Positions 1-10,642 of a DNA stretch of 64,000 nucleotides are shown here, piece after piece. Origin of the DNA: Nephrocerus scutellatus (lineage: Eukaryota > Arthropoda > Insecta > Diptera > Pipunculidae); NCBI GenBank assembly GCA_947095585.1, contig OX352765.1:64791425-64855424 (forward strand), written 5' to 3'. Made by a program: the position numbers and the translations under genes. Below the pieces are notes generated by a model that saw only the letters and a list, made by a program, of their open reading frames with translations, was not told where the DNA came from and searched no databases. Position 1 is the first letter of the stretch; each line of letters opens with the position of its first letter.

Positions 1-454
1 TTGTGAAACAACAAAATACTGCCACGTAGACTGTTCGAAACACAATTTTTGACGTCCCTGCCTAAGCACCATCCCTGCTTGATGGGACTTGTTAACTGTG
101 CTGTTGCCTAGGTAACCGTGCTGTTATATGCTGTCGCTTAGGTTACCGTGTTGTTTTTTGCTGTCGCTTTGGTTGGTTGGCGAGTTGGAAAATTCTGGCT
201 TTTTACTAGAAGAAAAACTAAAAAGGAGTTGGGTGTGTTCTATTTTCTGGGAGCTTTTAAAAATATAAATTTTTACAAAAAAATCCATAATCTAAAATTA
301 TAAATTTCCTTATAAAAACAAAGAATAAAAATTAAAAATTAAAAATAAGCAATCGGCGTTGTTCTTTAATTATTTTTGAAAAAGAACGAACGTTAGTTTT
401 CGGAAAGCATATACAGTCCACAAATAAGGTAAGAGTTTCTGAGCCGTCGAAACA
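1..454 (+). repeat. BEL-1 5' LTR (3' portion)
   Basis: The last 26 bases (429-454) recur exactly at 5904-5929, where BEL-1 meets BEL-2, as expected for the shared 3' end of two LTRs. The block ends in CA and the next bases are TGG, the usual LTR/primer-binding-site arrangement. The body is AT-rich and non-coding. The left limit cannot be seen; a TG near position 2 could be the start, but no target duplication supports it. Confidence 0.45.
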
Positions 455-470
455 TGGTCCATCGATGCCG
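455..470 (+). other. Candidate primer binding site of BEL-1
   Basis: It starts TGG immediately after the inferred LTR end at 454, the position and first bases expected for a tRNA 3'-end complement. I cannot name the tRNA. The assignment depends entirely on the LTR boundary being right. Confidence 0.3.
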
Positions 471-779
471 CATTTGATACCGGAATTAAGTTAATGAATT
501 ATATATATAATTATACAGCGCAATGTGAATTTGGGCATCGGGCATTTTGTTCTCTGCTTGTGTTGTTTTGCGTTCATGTGTCTAGCCTTTTGTCTATTCA
601 CACTTTAGAATTCGTGTTTTATTTTGAAATTAATGATTTTTCTTAAATCAATATAAAGAACGAATAGCTGTTATAATTTTTGGTTTTCTTTTAGGAGAAT
701 TGAGAAGGAAAAACAGTGTTGAAGACGACGCAGTTTTTTTTGTTGGAGTTTGGCGAAAGTCTGTAATTTCGTTGTAAAA

Positions 780-971
780 ATGAAATCGATCTCTCATAAG
801 CGCAAGGCTAACGAAGCTCAGATTGTCCGAGGTCGTATTAAGGATGTGCGGCATGATTGTTCAGAACCTATAGAAGATGAAGATGGAGAGGATCGAGTTG
901 GTGGGTATGGACAGCAGTCCTTTCGTCTCGGATCAGGGCAGCAGCAAAGCATATCTCGCAGTTTGTTGTGA
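780..971 (+). pseudogene. Possible N-terminus of BEL-1 gag
   Basis: An ATG at 780 opens a short frame rich in Lys and Arg (KRKANEAQIVRGRIKD near the start) and then acidic residues. Position and composition resemble the basic N-terminal helix of BEL/Pao gag proteins, which lies upstream of the DUF1759-like part seen from 1987. The frame runs into the minisatellite at about 955 and stops at 971, so any link to the downstream gag is broken by the repeat array. No clear homology is visible; treat this as a suggestion. Confidence 0.25.
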
Positions 972-1695
972 TCTCGCATGAGAGTGTGTACCGTATGAGA
1001 AGCAATTAGTTTTGGGTTCCGTGCGACATGAGCGCACTGCACGGGACGCATTGTCGTTGCTACTTTACACTGGCGTACTTTTCATGTAAGGTGCAAATGG
1101 CATTTTATGATCCGTGCGATATAGGCGCACTGCACGGAGATCGCAGTTTGTTGTGATCTCGCATGAGAGTGCGTACCTTGTGAAAAGCAATTAGTTTTGG
1201 GTTTCGTGCGACATGAGCGCACTGCACGGAACGCATTTTCGTTGCTACTTTACACTGGCGTACTTGTCATGTGAGGTGCAAATGGTATTTTATGATCCGT
1301 GCGATATAGGTGCACTGCACGGAGCTCGCAGTTTTTTGTGATCTCGCATGAGAGTGCGTACCTTGTGAGAAGCGATTAGTTTTGGGTTTCGTGCGACATG
1401 AGCGCACTGCACGGGACGCATTGTCGTTGCTACTTTACAAGGGCGCACTTGTCATGGGAGGTGCAATTGGCATTTTATGTTCCGTGCGATATAAGCGCAC
1501 TGCACGGAGCGCGCAGTTTGTTGAGATTTCGTATGAGAGTGTGTGCCGTGGGAGAGGCAATTAGTTTTGGGTTCCGTGCGACATGAGCGCACTGCACGGG
1601 ACGCATTGTCGTTGCTACTTTACACGGGTGCATTTGTCATGGGAGGTACAATGGGTTCCGTGCGATATAAGCGCACTGCACGGAGCGCGCAGTTT
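955..1695 (+). repeat. 184-bp minisatellite, four units, with an 8-fold 26-bp dyad
   Basis: Four near-identical units of about 184-186 bp start near 955, 1140, 1325 and 1507. Each unit contains two versions of a 26-base module that begins (C/T)CGTGCGA and ends GCACTGCACGG. The modules start at 1019, 1112, 1204, 1297, 1389, 1482, 1574 and 1658, so the spacing is 92-93 bp except for the last interval (84). The outer CCGTGC and GCACGG arms are complementary and could form a hairpin. Alternate modules differ (GACATGAGC versus GATATA(A/G)GC), so the 184-bp unit is a diverged dimer of a 92-bp unit. The array splits the gag region of BEL-1. Confidence 0.9.
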
Positions 1696-1986
1696 ATTGG
1701 GTCACGCTTGTTATATAGAATTTAATTGACATCTTTTTTATACTCGGAGTGGCATAAGCATGTCGCACATGATGTTTAATTTCAGAAGCTTTGTATAATT
1801 TTTGAGATGAGAAACTACCAAAGCATTGTAGCAGCACTGATCAGGGGCGCAGTGAAGCCGATTTTTTAGCAAAATTAATAATGAGCAATTTATCTTTTAA
1901 TAGCACCAGGCGAATTCGTTTGCATATCCCGTGAACGACAAGCTGAAGAGGAAGGCTGTCACCTGACCAACTGGTCATCTGAAGAA

Positions 1987-2993
1987 TTGGGTGTGCGCCT
2001 AGAACATTTGGAAAATGTATGGCAGACTTTCGATCTATTCTGGCAGACATTCTGTGATCGCCAAATGTCAGACGCGCTTTTTACTGAGTGCAACCAACTT
2101 TACAGCAGAGGCACTAACGCATACCTGGGTTTGAAAGCTAAGCTACGTTCACGTGTAAATAATATTGGTGTTAGCGGCTCCGGTTCGAGTACACAGACAC
2201 AAATGACAGCTTCAGACAATAGACAGTTAATACAAATTCAGCTGTCAGAGCCGCCGAAATTATCCAAATTTTCCGGGCTTGAGGTTGATTGGGCCAATTT
2301 TCGGGCAATGTTTGAAGTCGAAGTGCATAACTGTCCCCGATTCTCGAACTCTCAGAAAATGCGACATCTGCTGGACGCTTTGCAAGGACGAGCAGCGAAA
2401 ATTTACAAAAATTGGCCAATCGCTAATGATAACAGTTATCCTGAGCTCTGGACAGCCTTACGTAACCAGTACAGCAATAAGTATAACACCATTCGAGCCC
2501 ATTTGCCAGCAATTCATATGTTGAAGCCGTTACAATCGCCTACATGAGAAAAGGTTCGCGAGATCCTGGATACTGCTCGGAGCGCCTTTCGCCAACTGCA
2601 ACTGCTGCCGGCGCCACAAAAGGTGGCTGAATATATGTTGTTACATCAGCTTGAAAGTACTTTGGATTCTGACAACCAAACGCAGTGGGCATAACGTCGC
2701 TCCTCCGACACGCTCCCAACCCTGGGACAAATGTTCAGCTTTTTGGAAACGCGAGCCAGTTTGCTGGAACAGCAAACATCAATGCGATTTTTACCACAGA
2801 GCAATGATCGTCGCAATATATCATCTGGTAAACCAAGCATAATAGCCGAACGAGGTGCAAGCTCTGGTCGTGGTGATGAATTACGCCCGGCGTGTGGTTT
2901 GTGCCCAGGGGCACATCATTGGCCATTCAGGTGCTTCAAGTTCAAGGCAATGCCAATTGCTGATCGGCAGAATTATGTAAAGGAGCATCGGAT
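1987..2993 (+). pseudogene. BEL-1 gag (DUF1759-like) with in-frame stops
   Basis: This frame encodes a BEL/Pao gag capsid-like region. It has the characteristic block around PPKLSKFSG and W..F...F then L..A..G.A, followed after the stop by RSAFRQLQ. A TGA at 2545-2547 and a further stop near 2692 interrupt an otherwise continuous frame that runs on through GQMFSFLETRASLLE to an HHWPFRC cysteine/histidine cluster at about 2920-2940. Gag forms the particle shell and binds element RNA in the cytoplasm. The stops and a frameshift near 2994 make it non-functional. The upstream 1700-1986 interval is non-repetitive and may hold more decayed gag. Confidence 0.75.
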
Positions 2994-3189
2994 GTGTACA
3001 ACTGCTTCAGTTCTAAGCATTTTGCGTTCGCATGCCCAGACAAATCTTGTCCACGATGTCACACCCCGCATAAGTCTGTGTCCAGTAAATGCGAGTGTCG
3101 GCGGTCTAGCGGAAACACTTGTACACATGGAGCGCAGTACGATGCCACGCAGCGTTGCACAAAGAGTGGAAACGCGACCTGAAACAAAG
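2994..3189 (+). pseudogene. BEL-1 gag zinc-knuckle segment (shifted frame)
   Basis: Just after the preceding frame breaks, another frame reads a cysteine-rich segment beginning YNCFSSKHFAFAC and then CPRCHTPHKS, the paired zinc-binding knuckles that end BEL/Pao gag and bind nucleic acid. The preceding cysteine lies in the other frame, so one short indel near 2994 separates them. Downstream the segment loses similarity before the protease. Confidence 0.6.
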
Positions 3190-4026
3190 TAGCAATCACC
3201 AGCATTCCATGGGCGCAGTGACCTCGGTGCGTCTATAAATGCGAAAGCTATCAATTTTGACGAAAATGTTGAGGCAGCACTGTTAGCTACGGCGGTAGTG
3301 CGTTTGCGACACCCCGAACAAATTTCTCCACCACTACGGGCATTATGTGATACCGGTGCACAGTTGAACGTCATAAACGCATCGGCAATCCAAACATTAC
3401 GGTGGCCGACACAGCGTTGTAATGTTCGTTTAAATGGCATTGACAATGTCATAGGCAGGTCGCACACATGCAAAATAGTATGCCAGCTGCTATATCGACT
3501 AAGCGATGAACCACTGGCGACTATTGAATTGATCGTTGTGCCGCAGATTACTAGCATATGGCTACCGCAGTCACCTATATCCTTACAAATTATTCCATTG
3601 GCGTTGCGTGAACGACTTGCTGATCCAGAGGTGCATACACCAGCAGCGATAGATGTGCTGTTGGGCGCCGGCGTTTGGGCCAATATAATTCAAGATGGCA
3701 GCTTTACTAATGACTCGGGCATCGTATTTCAGCCATCGCGACTGGGGTGGCTTACTTTCGGTGGCGGGATTCAAGCTCAAAGGGATGCTATGGTAAACTT
3801 GGCGACAAGTGAACACGAATGTCTGCAGCTGGACAAATTATTGCAACGATTTTGGGAAAATGAAGAAGTGTCGTTGGTACGAGCTCGCACTACAGAACAG
3901 GAACAATGCGAGGAAATATTTATGCGCACTTATAGACGCTTAGAAAACGGTCGTTTCCAAGTAAATATTCCATTACGCAGCGACATCGAACAGAACATCA
4001 ATAATTCAAGATGGCAGCTTTACTAA
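3190..4026 (+). pseudogene. BEL-1 aspartic protease (DUF1758-type) and linker to RT
   Basis: The frame contains LCDTGAQLNVI at about 3343, where DTGA is the active-site motif of a retropepsin, followed by a long linker with GAGVWANII and LGWLTFGG typical of BEL/Pao polyproteins. The protease would cleave gag-pol inside the particle. The open part begins near 3298 and ends at a TAA at 4024-4026. That stop is created by a tandem duplication: the frame reads through copy 1 and then re-enters the start of copy 2 out of phase. The catalytic motif is intact; the gene is not. Confidence 0.75.
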
Positions 4027-4309
4027 TGACTCGGGCATCGTATTTCAGCCATCGCGACTGGGGTGGCTTACTTTCGGTGGCGGGATTCAAGCTCAAAGGG
4101 AAGCTATGGTAAACTTGGCGACAAGTGAACACGAATGTCTGCAGCTGGACAAATTATTGCAACGATTTTGGGAAAATGAAGAAGTGTCGTTGGTACGAGC
4201 TCGCACTACAGAACAGGAACAATGCGAGGAAATATTTATGCGCACTTATAGACGCTTAGACAACGGTCGTTTCCAAGTAAATATTCCATTACGCAGCGAC
4301 ATGGAACAG
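3687..4309 (+). repeat. 316-bp tandem duplication inside BEL-1 pol
   Basis: The segment starting at 3687 recurs at 4003, an offset of 316 bp. About 307 bp are homologous and a 9-bp linker lies at the junction. Only a few single-base differences separate the copies (for example near 3786/4102 and 3952/4268), so the duplication is young relative to the decay of the element. The offset is not a multiple of three, so it breaks the frame. Confidence 0.9.
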
Positions 4310-4795
4310 TTTGGCTCATCGCGAGCTATCGCGCTCTAACGTTTCGGCCAATTGGAGAAACGATTTCAACGAAATGAAGAATTCAAAAAGCAATACGTCA
4401 ATGCGATTCAAGAACTGCTTTTAGCTGACCAAATGCGCTTAGCCGATCGATCTCCGGGGCCGTTGTGCTTTCATATTCCGCATCATGCTGTATTGAAGAA
4501 GTTCCGGGTAGTCAACGATGCTTCATGTCCGACTGACCGTGGTTTGTCTTTGAATGAAATACAACTTATTGGTGAAAAGCTGCAAGATGACCATATCAAG
4601 AAAATGTATTTGCAAGTATGAATTAATCCAGACCAGTGGGATTTGCAGCGCATTTTTTGGCGACCAGCGGACGATAGCGATATTCAAGAGTATTGGTTGA
4701 CGACAGTTACTTTCGGACTCGCTTCAGCACCACATTGTGCAATACACGCAATGATTCAAGGAGCGCGTCAGTCTCGAACATAATGGCCAATAGGC
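4106..4795 (+). pseudogene. BEL-1 reverse transcriptase, catalytic core deleted
   Basis: The second copy of the duplication leads into the RT fingers: HIPHHAVLKKFRVV at about 4460-4510 and SLNEIQL, then a damaged KKMY (motif A region) with a TGA at 4619-4621. The same frame continues with WDLQRIFWRP and TFGLASAPH (motif B region), then jumps to AVALLQSYGF. The YxDD box that should lie between is absent, indicating a deletion near 4770-4795. Without the motif C aspartates this RT cannot be active. RT would copy the element RNA in the particle. Confidence 0.75.
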
Positions 4796-5903
4796 GCAGA
4801 GGCAGTTGCATTGCTTCAATCATATGGCTTTGTGCTGAGCAAGTGGCGTTCGAATCAATTGGGAGTGGTACCAAATGAGGGGAGAGGACAAACCAATGAT
4901 GCACTTGATCTCGGTGAATTTGACGATACAACAGTGCTAGGGTTGCGTTGGTTGCCTAGTACTGATGAACTAATGTTCAAATATCTGCCGCCGCCAATTC
5001 TGAAAGCAAAAGAAGCAACTAAAAGACGAGTGCTCAGTTATATTGCGCAGATTTTCGATCCGAATGGTTACGTTGGTCCAATCGTTATTGTGGCAAAGAT
5101 AATAATGCAAGATATATGGCGGGCAAATATTAGATGGGATGCGCTAGTGCCGGATGACATTTATCGCAGATGGCAACAATTTCAGCAGCAGCTGTCCCTT
5201 ATCACGGAAATTCGACTCCCACGTTGGTTAGGTATCGGTCCCGACAGAAAAATTTCCCTGCATGGTTTCGCTGACGCATCATTAGCAGCTTATGGCGCAG
5301 TTCTATACGTTCGCATCGAATCGGCAGATCGAGTCGAAAATACTCTGGTTGCGGGAAAATCGCATGTAGCACCCGTGAAGTCCATTACGGTGCCAAGGTT
5401 GGAACTCTGCGCCGCGAAATTACTGAGCGAACTTAGCTGTTCTTTCAAAAAAAACATCGAATTTGACGCACATTAAAACAACGTTGTGGTCAGACTCTCA
5501 AGTGGTGTTGGCATGGTTAGTTAAGGACCCGGCTAAACTAAATTTTTTTGTGAATAATCGAGTGCAGAAGATTCAGCGCTTAACATCAGACTCAAATTGA
5601 CGTTATGTGCCGTCGGAAGATAACCCAGCTGATATATTAAGTCGTGGTGCATCGGTAGCAGAATTGTGTGCAGCCAAATTGTGGTGGCGCGGGCCAGAAT
5701 GGTTGCTCAGACAGGCCCTTTATTGGTCAGAAATGCAGCAAAAACGATCAACCAAAACCGAGGAGACCATTGCGCTGGAAGAAAGATCGAGCACAAATAA
5801 CGACGGTACGAAGCTTCGCCAATTTTTCAAGGCTTCATTGATGATGGATATAACACTTCGCGATTTCAATTTATTATCGCGAGCATCGAGCACAAGTGTA
5901 AGA
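4796..5903 (+). pseudogene. BEL-1 RT connection, RNase H and start of integrase region
   Basis: A 221-residue open stretch (4811-5476) carries the Pao-type connection (FDPNGYVGPIVI) and RNase H motifs FADAS..AYGAVLY and VPRLELCAA. One frameshift near 5470 leads to WSDSQVVLAWL in another frame. A later frame (5607 onward) has PSEDNPADILSRG, a strongly conserved RNase H end block. RNase H removes the RNA strand during replication. The frame then enters the region before the integrase and stops matching at about 5900, where it fuses to 26 bases of LTR end, so nearly the whole integrase has been deleted. Confidence 0.75.
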
Positions 5904-5929
5904 GTAAGAGTTTCTGAGCCGTCGAAACA
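5904..5929 (+). repeat. 3' LTR remnant of BEL-1
   Basis: Identical over 26 bases (27 with the next T) to 429-455, ending in CA. It joins pol directly to BEL-2 sequence. The simplest reading is a deletion that removed the integrase and all but the last bases of the 3' LTR. Confidence 0.5.
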
Positions 5930-6490
5930 TAGACCTTCCGTGGTTGTTTCCCTCTTATTTTAAAGTGTACGCAAACAGGTCCAAAAAAGTATACTCCCGT
6001 GTTTACGAAGGGTCGAGCAGGTTGTACCCGCGTCACTGGTAGACCTCCCATCACTTGCGTCATTAATTTGGGTTTTGCTCTAGCACATCGAACACATTTT
6101 TGGACTACCAAACGAGCAAGTGTTTTTCCCTTAATGGGCCAATACTTCTGACACACAGCTGCTAACAATCCCTGTGGACCGACATGCAGATTTTTCTGGT
6201 GAATCTCTGTTATTATTAATTTTGTAAGATCGTGGTTATATGGGAGCAAGATTGGGTGCTTCGCATCAGCTTAATGCTGATGATTCTAGACGACCTCCTA
6301 CACGAAGTATTCCTTCCTCATCCACAAATGGTGACAAACTGCTTAGCACGCTTTGATTTTGGACATATTTTCCATCGGATACTTGTTTCAGATCTTCCTT
6401 AAACACTTTATGTTGCACTTCTTTCATTAAAACATTGTTGGCCTGGCTTAGTTCGACCGAAGACGGAAGGCCTGACAATCGTTTGTTCAT
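5930..6490 (-). pseudogene. BEL-2 integrase, N-terminal zinc domain and start of core
   Basis: Minus-strand reading gives the linker block LSPFVDEEGILRVGGRLE (6490 to 6266), a stop, then LLPYNHDLTKLII, H..NLHVG and C..C in the H2C2 zinc-binding domain, and VYFFGPV at the start of the catalytic core. The first core aspartate position reads Y or F rather than the usual D in this block, possibly a mutation. The frame ends at about 5930 after RGKQPRKVY, where BEL-1 begins. Integrase would insert the cDNA into host DNA in the nucleus. Confidence 0.75.
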
Positions 6491-6601
6491 ATTACAAGTC
6501 TTACAGTTGTATATAAATCTTTTTACATACGCAATAACTCGTTGTAATCGCGCAAACGAGTTTTGTAATTTATCCCATTTGTAATAGTGATTCCGACTGA
6601 C

Positions 6602-7438
6602 CTAACAATCTGTGTTTCCTTTCTTATAAATCCCTGGCCAGGTGGTTTTTTGACAATATAGATATAAGGGCCCATAGAACCACGGGGTATAAGAATTTAA
6701 CTTTTCAGCTGATATTCCTCTGGATACGATGTCAGCAGGCTTTTGCTTCGTTGGGACATGACGCCATTGCGCAGGAAGAGATTTGCTTCTGATAAACTTG
6801 ATTCGATTTGCTATAAAAAAGTGATATTTGGATGCCTCCGAGTTTACCCAAGCTAACACAATTTCGGAATCGGTCCAAAACTATGTATCCAGCTCTCCTA
6901 GTTTCAAGTCCTTTGTTACTCGTTGAGTGAGTTCTGTAGCTAACCTTGCGGCGAACAATTCTAATCGTGGTATTGTTGTTGTCGGCGTGATTTCTCCGTC
7001 TATTCCTCTTTTAATTGGTGCTACTCTACATTTTGAACATAGGAAATGAACAGTTATTGTTCCTTCGCTATAACTTAACCGAACATAGACGGCGCTCCCA
7101 TAGGCCCTTCCCGAGGCATCGGCAAAAGCATGTAGTTGAATCCCCCTTGCAATTTTGTTATTAAAAATGTGTCTAGGGATCTTTATTTCCGTTATGGCGG
7201 CCAGATCCTTCCGAAATATCTCCCAAGTTGTGTGCAATTCCATTGGAAGTGCGGCATCCCAATCGAAACCTTCCTTCCATAATTGCTGTATAAAAATCTT
7301 CGCTGTAATCGTTATAGGGTTGGCGATGCCCAATGGATCAACAATGTGAGCTATTTCTGATAGTGTTGTTCGCTTTGTCGTCCGCTTATTAATTTGCAGT
7401 TTTGAATTATAAACAGCTCGTCTCGTTGCGGGTTCCAA
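6602..7438 (-). pseudogene. BEL-2 RT connection and RNase H
   Basis: Two minus-strand frames (7438-6881 and 6859-6602) read the Pao-type segment HIVDPLGIANPITI, then HAFADASGRAYGSAVY, TTIPRLELFAA and, after a stop near 6880, DSEIVLAWV, AQWRHVPTKQKPADIVSRG. These are the conserved RNase H blocks of BEL/Pao elements. A short frameshift near 7440-7460 separates it from RT. The gap 6491-6601 keeps decayed coding sequence without an open frame. Confidence 0.8.
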
Positions 7439-7461
7439 ATGAGCCCCAATGTTTTTAGTGT

Positions 7462-9159
7462 TTAGTGCGATTCCTTATCTCGAAAATCAGCTTGATTCAC
7501 TTGATCTTGAGCTGGAATATGTTTAAGAAGATGCGGTGTATTGCTGCACCATTTACGTAGAGTAAATCCGGCTGATTTCAGAATCTTTACTAACTGCCCT
7601 TGCATTTCAAGGGCTTTGGATATGCTATTAGCACCGGACATGAAATCATCCATGTAAAAATCGTTTGCCAATATTTTGGCTCCTAATACGTTCTTGTGTG
7701 CGTTATCAATGGCTAATTGTTGCAGGCAACGTGTTGCTATATAAGGGGCCGATGCTGTCCCGTACGTTACCGTATTCAGCTGGTAACATCTTAGTCTTTC
7801 ATCTGGTTTCTTCCGCCAAAATATCCGTTGGTATTTACGATCATCTTCATGAATCATAACTTGTCGGTACATTTTTTCTATATCTGCAACGAACACAAAC
7901 CGCGGTAAACGAAAACGTAGTAGTATGGAGAAGATATAGTCTTGAATGGTGGGACCGGCTAATAGAATATCATTTAACGAGAGATTTGTTGATGTTTTCA
8001 TAGATGCATAAAAAACAACTCTAAGCTTTGTCGTGGAGCTATCTGGTTTTAGCACGCCATGATGCGGGAGGAAGTAGTGCGGTGGACTCATATTGTCAAT
8101 AGAAATTTCTTCCATGTGTCCCAATCGAAGGTATTCTTCCATGAAATTTTCATAAAGAATTCTTTGCTGCTCATCTTTATTTAATCTCTTTTCTAAGGAG
8201 AAAAATCTTCTTTTCGCGATCTGCTTTGAATCACCTAATTCCGATGGATGACGCGCAAATGGCAGCCTTACTACAAATCTTCCATTCCATTGTTCACGAG
8301 AAACGGTTCTTTCGAAGTGTTTAGTGCATCTTTGGTCAGCTGGAGTTAAGGTCGTTGTGTCTTCAGCTACTTCTTCCATTCGCCAGAACTTCTCTACTAT
8401 GTTATTGAGTAATTCATCTTCCGGGCATACTCCACATGTTGTGATTGTAGGAGCAAATCCAGGAACTCTTCCCGATACTATCCACCCAAGTACTGTGTTT
8501 TGCAAGATGGGCAAGTCGTCTGATAGTTTTATTTGTCCGACAGCAAGTAGTTCATGGTAAAATTCGGCTCCTAACAATAAATTGATTGTGCCTGGTCGGT
8601 TAAAATCTGGATCTGCTAGGTGGATATTAGCTGGAATTTTCCATTTCGATATATCCAGATGCTGGATAGGTTGTGGTGAAATTATGTCCCTTAGGACAAA
8701 TGCTTCGATTCTAGTGGTATAGGAATCTCTGTTTGATTGTATCGTTATGTTGACTCGGTGATTTGACTCTTGCTTTTTATGGCCTATGCCTTCGATGGTT
8801 GTTGAGTCCGATTTAGTTGTCAGCTTAAGTGCACGTACTATTCTTTGAATAATAATGTTCACTTGTGAACCGGAATCTAATAGTACTCGGCAGTCTATTG
8901 TGTGGGTATTATTACCAGTAATCCTGACCTTGGCCGTCCCTAGAAGCACAAATAGACGTTTCGGTTGATTAAGTAGTGCACTAATAGCGAGATTTGGCTC
9001 ATTCGATGATGTGCGACCTGTGGAGGGGTCTCCTCTCTTGGCAACAATTGATTTCTTAGCTGGACGACTGTTGTCTTGATCAATATGTAATAGTGTGTGA
9101 TGTCTACCATTGCATTTGAAACAACTACTGGAACTGCAATTCGTCACAAAATGCCCCAA
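7462..9159 (-). pseudogene. BEL-2 zinc knuckle, protease and reverse transcriptase
   Basis: This is the longest open frame in the window (565 codons, minus strand). It begins inside a zinc knuckle (CFKCNGRHHTLLH), then carries the protease motif LLDSGSQVNII, the linker block LLLGAEFYHELL, and the RT domain with LPHHGVLKP, VADIEKMYRQV (motif A aspartate present), TASAPY (motif B) and FYMDDFMSG (motif C, codons at 7646-7657). All main RT catalytic residues are therefore present. The frame ends shortly after the thumb at a frameshift. RT copies element RNA in the particle, primed from the tRNA at the PBS. It is labelled a pseudogene because gag, RNase H and integrase are separated from it by stops and shifts. 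Confidence 0.85.
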
Positions 9160-9201
9160 CCGTAGACAATTGACACATAAATCCTTTTGTTTTATGATGT
9201 T

Positions 9202-9840
9202 TTATCTCTTTGACGGTGTGAGCTCCAGGAACCTTGGACATTTGTGTATGGGATGGTTGCCCTTGCAATTAAAACAATTTGAATGGTGAGATGCCACTGC
9301 CGATAAAGTTTTGAGTCCTAACTTGTGCGATCGATTTTCATCTAGCTTGTCCTTAGTGCCAAGCGCCTCAAGTGATTGGAAACGATTTTCCAGGAACTCG
9401 AGAGATTTCGTAAATGAAGGAAGTTTTCGTGGATGGATCAGCGATTGCTCATATAGCGTATGTGTATCCCTATCCAGCTTTTTTACAAAAATTTGCAGCA
9501 ATATTGGATCCCAGCTGCTCGTATCTAAGCCTAAGCCTTGCAATCCTAGCAGAGATTCTTGAATTGAGTCATGCAGATGCAGACTACGAATTGATTTTGC
9601 ATTCCCAAGTTGCGAATTCGGATGGGATAACAATTTTCCCAACCATGATGCCACCAATAGACGTGAATTATCATAGCGTTCGGTCAGGATCTTCCATGCT
9701 GCCATATAATTAAGGAACCATATTTTTTGTGCATCCGACATTTGTTGATTGTGAATCATCTCTGTATACAAATCGGAGAACTGCTGCCATTTTAAATAGT
9801 TACCATCGAACTTAGGTAACTCAACCTTTGGCAATTTCAT
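9202..9840 (-). pseudogene. BEL-2 gag, C-terminal part
   Basis: The minus-strand frame starts MKLPKVELPKFDG, the usual opening of the DUF1759-like block, and runs through KKLDRDTHTLYE and FLENRFQSLE to a first knuckle CFNCKGNHPIHKC. A block appears to be missing between FLNYM and AAWKILTERYD at about 9705, where related gags have an extra 15-30 residues. It is separated from the protease-RT frame by a short broken interval at 9160-9201. Confidence 0.75.
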
Positions 9841-9864
9841 TGTAGTATGATTAGAAACTGGTAT

Positions 9865-10410
9865 TTATTGAGATGTTTCAATACCTCCATAAAGTCCTTC
9901 CAGAGACGTGGTTACACGTTGTTGCATATTGTAATACTCTTCGATATCATATTGATTTAATTCGTTCTCCAACCTTCGGTACATCAATGTCACGTCATTC
10001 CAGTTTTGTTCCACAGTATTGATATGGATGCGATAGAACTGTTCCGATTTATTTTTATCTATGGGTTTGTCTAAAGATTTTGTCACAACTCCAACCACCA
10101 AATTATATCTTTGCCTTGAAGCCTCTATCAATCTTTGTTGCATATCAGCTCTATATGATTCTGTTAATTTGAAGATTTGTGAATAGTAATCGGTCTTGAA
10201 ATAGTCATTGTTCTTATCTCCAGCCCATTTCTCTCTGATCACGCTGTCGTTTTTGTCGAAGACATCCCAAAGTTTGCTTAGAAGATCCAGGCGGGACCTT
10301 AAGTAGGCCGATGTCTTCCTCTCTGAAGAATCCTTTTTGTAGTTCCTCAATTGTTTAATAATGTGCTCTCCCAACTCTGGCTGTTGTTGGGTGTATGCAT
10401 CAAGATCCAT
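9865..10410 (-). pseudogene. BEL-2 gag, N-terminal part
   Basis: A 181-codon minus-strand frame starting MDLDAYTQQQPELGEH contains charged helical sequence with LSKLWDVFDKND and LENELNQYDIEEYYN, matching the coiled N-terminal half of BEL/Pao gag. It lies directly upstream of the C-terminal gag frame; only about 24 bases and a frame change separate the two. The ATG at 10408-10410 is a plausible start because it lies about 230 bases after the PBS. Confidence 0.65.
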
Positions 10411-10642
10411 GTCGTAAGTTTATGGATGGATGCCGAAAATGCAATGAGTAATAGGTGTTGCGTTTTTGAATTGTGTTTGGCCCAATTCACGTGATTAATA
10501 AGTTGATAATGATAAACTAATGTCTGAACTGTGTTTAGGCCCAGTTCACGCACTAGTCGTATGCTAAAAACCCAACGAAATGGGTGTTACGTCTGTCCCA
10601 CACAATAGAGCCAACGAATATGGATATTACGAGTACGTGGAA

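Larger units (their letters stand above)
1..5929 (+). mobile_element. BEL-1: degenerate BEL/Pao LTR retrotransposon
   Basis: A plus-strand BEL/Pao-type element runs from the left edge of the window to 5929. The order is LTR end, leader, gag, zinc knuckles, aspartic protease, reverse transcriptase, RNase H and the start of an integrase region, which is the normal BEL/Pao gag-pol order. The reading frame is broken many times, so it is a fossil. Its right end lies directly against the minus-strand integrase of BEL-2 at 5930, which places BEL-1 inside BEL-2 as the younger insertion. The left LTR start is probably just outside the window. Family assignment rests on the DUF1759-like gag, the DTGA protease motif and the Pao-type RNase H; the subfamily is not determined. 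Confidence 0.8.

Noticed and set aside
1019..1683. Regularly spaced 26-bp repeats resembling a CRISPR array
   Set aside because: The spacers are themselves repeated (184-bp unit), spacing is about 92 bp, and the context is an insect retrotransposon.
2973..3683. 236-codon minus-strand open frame
   Set aside because: Antisense to the BEL-1 zinc knuckle and protease, whose motifs are on the plus strand.
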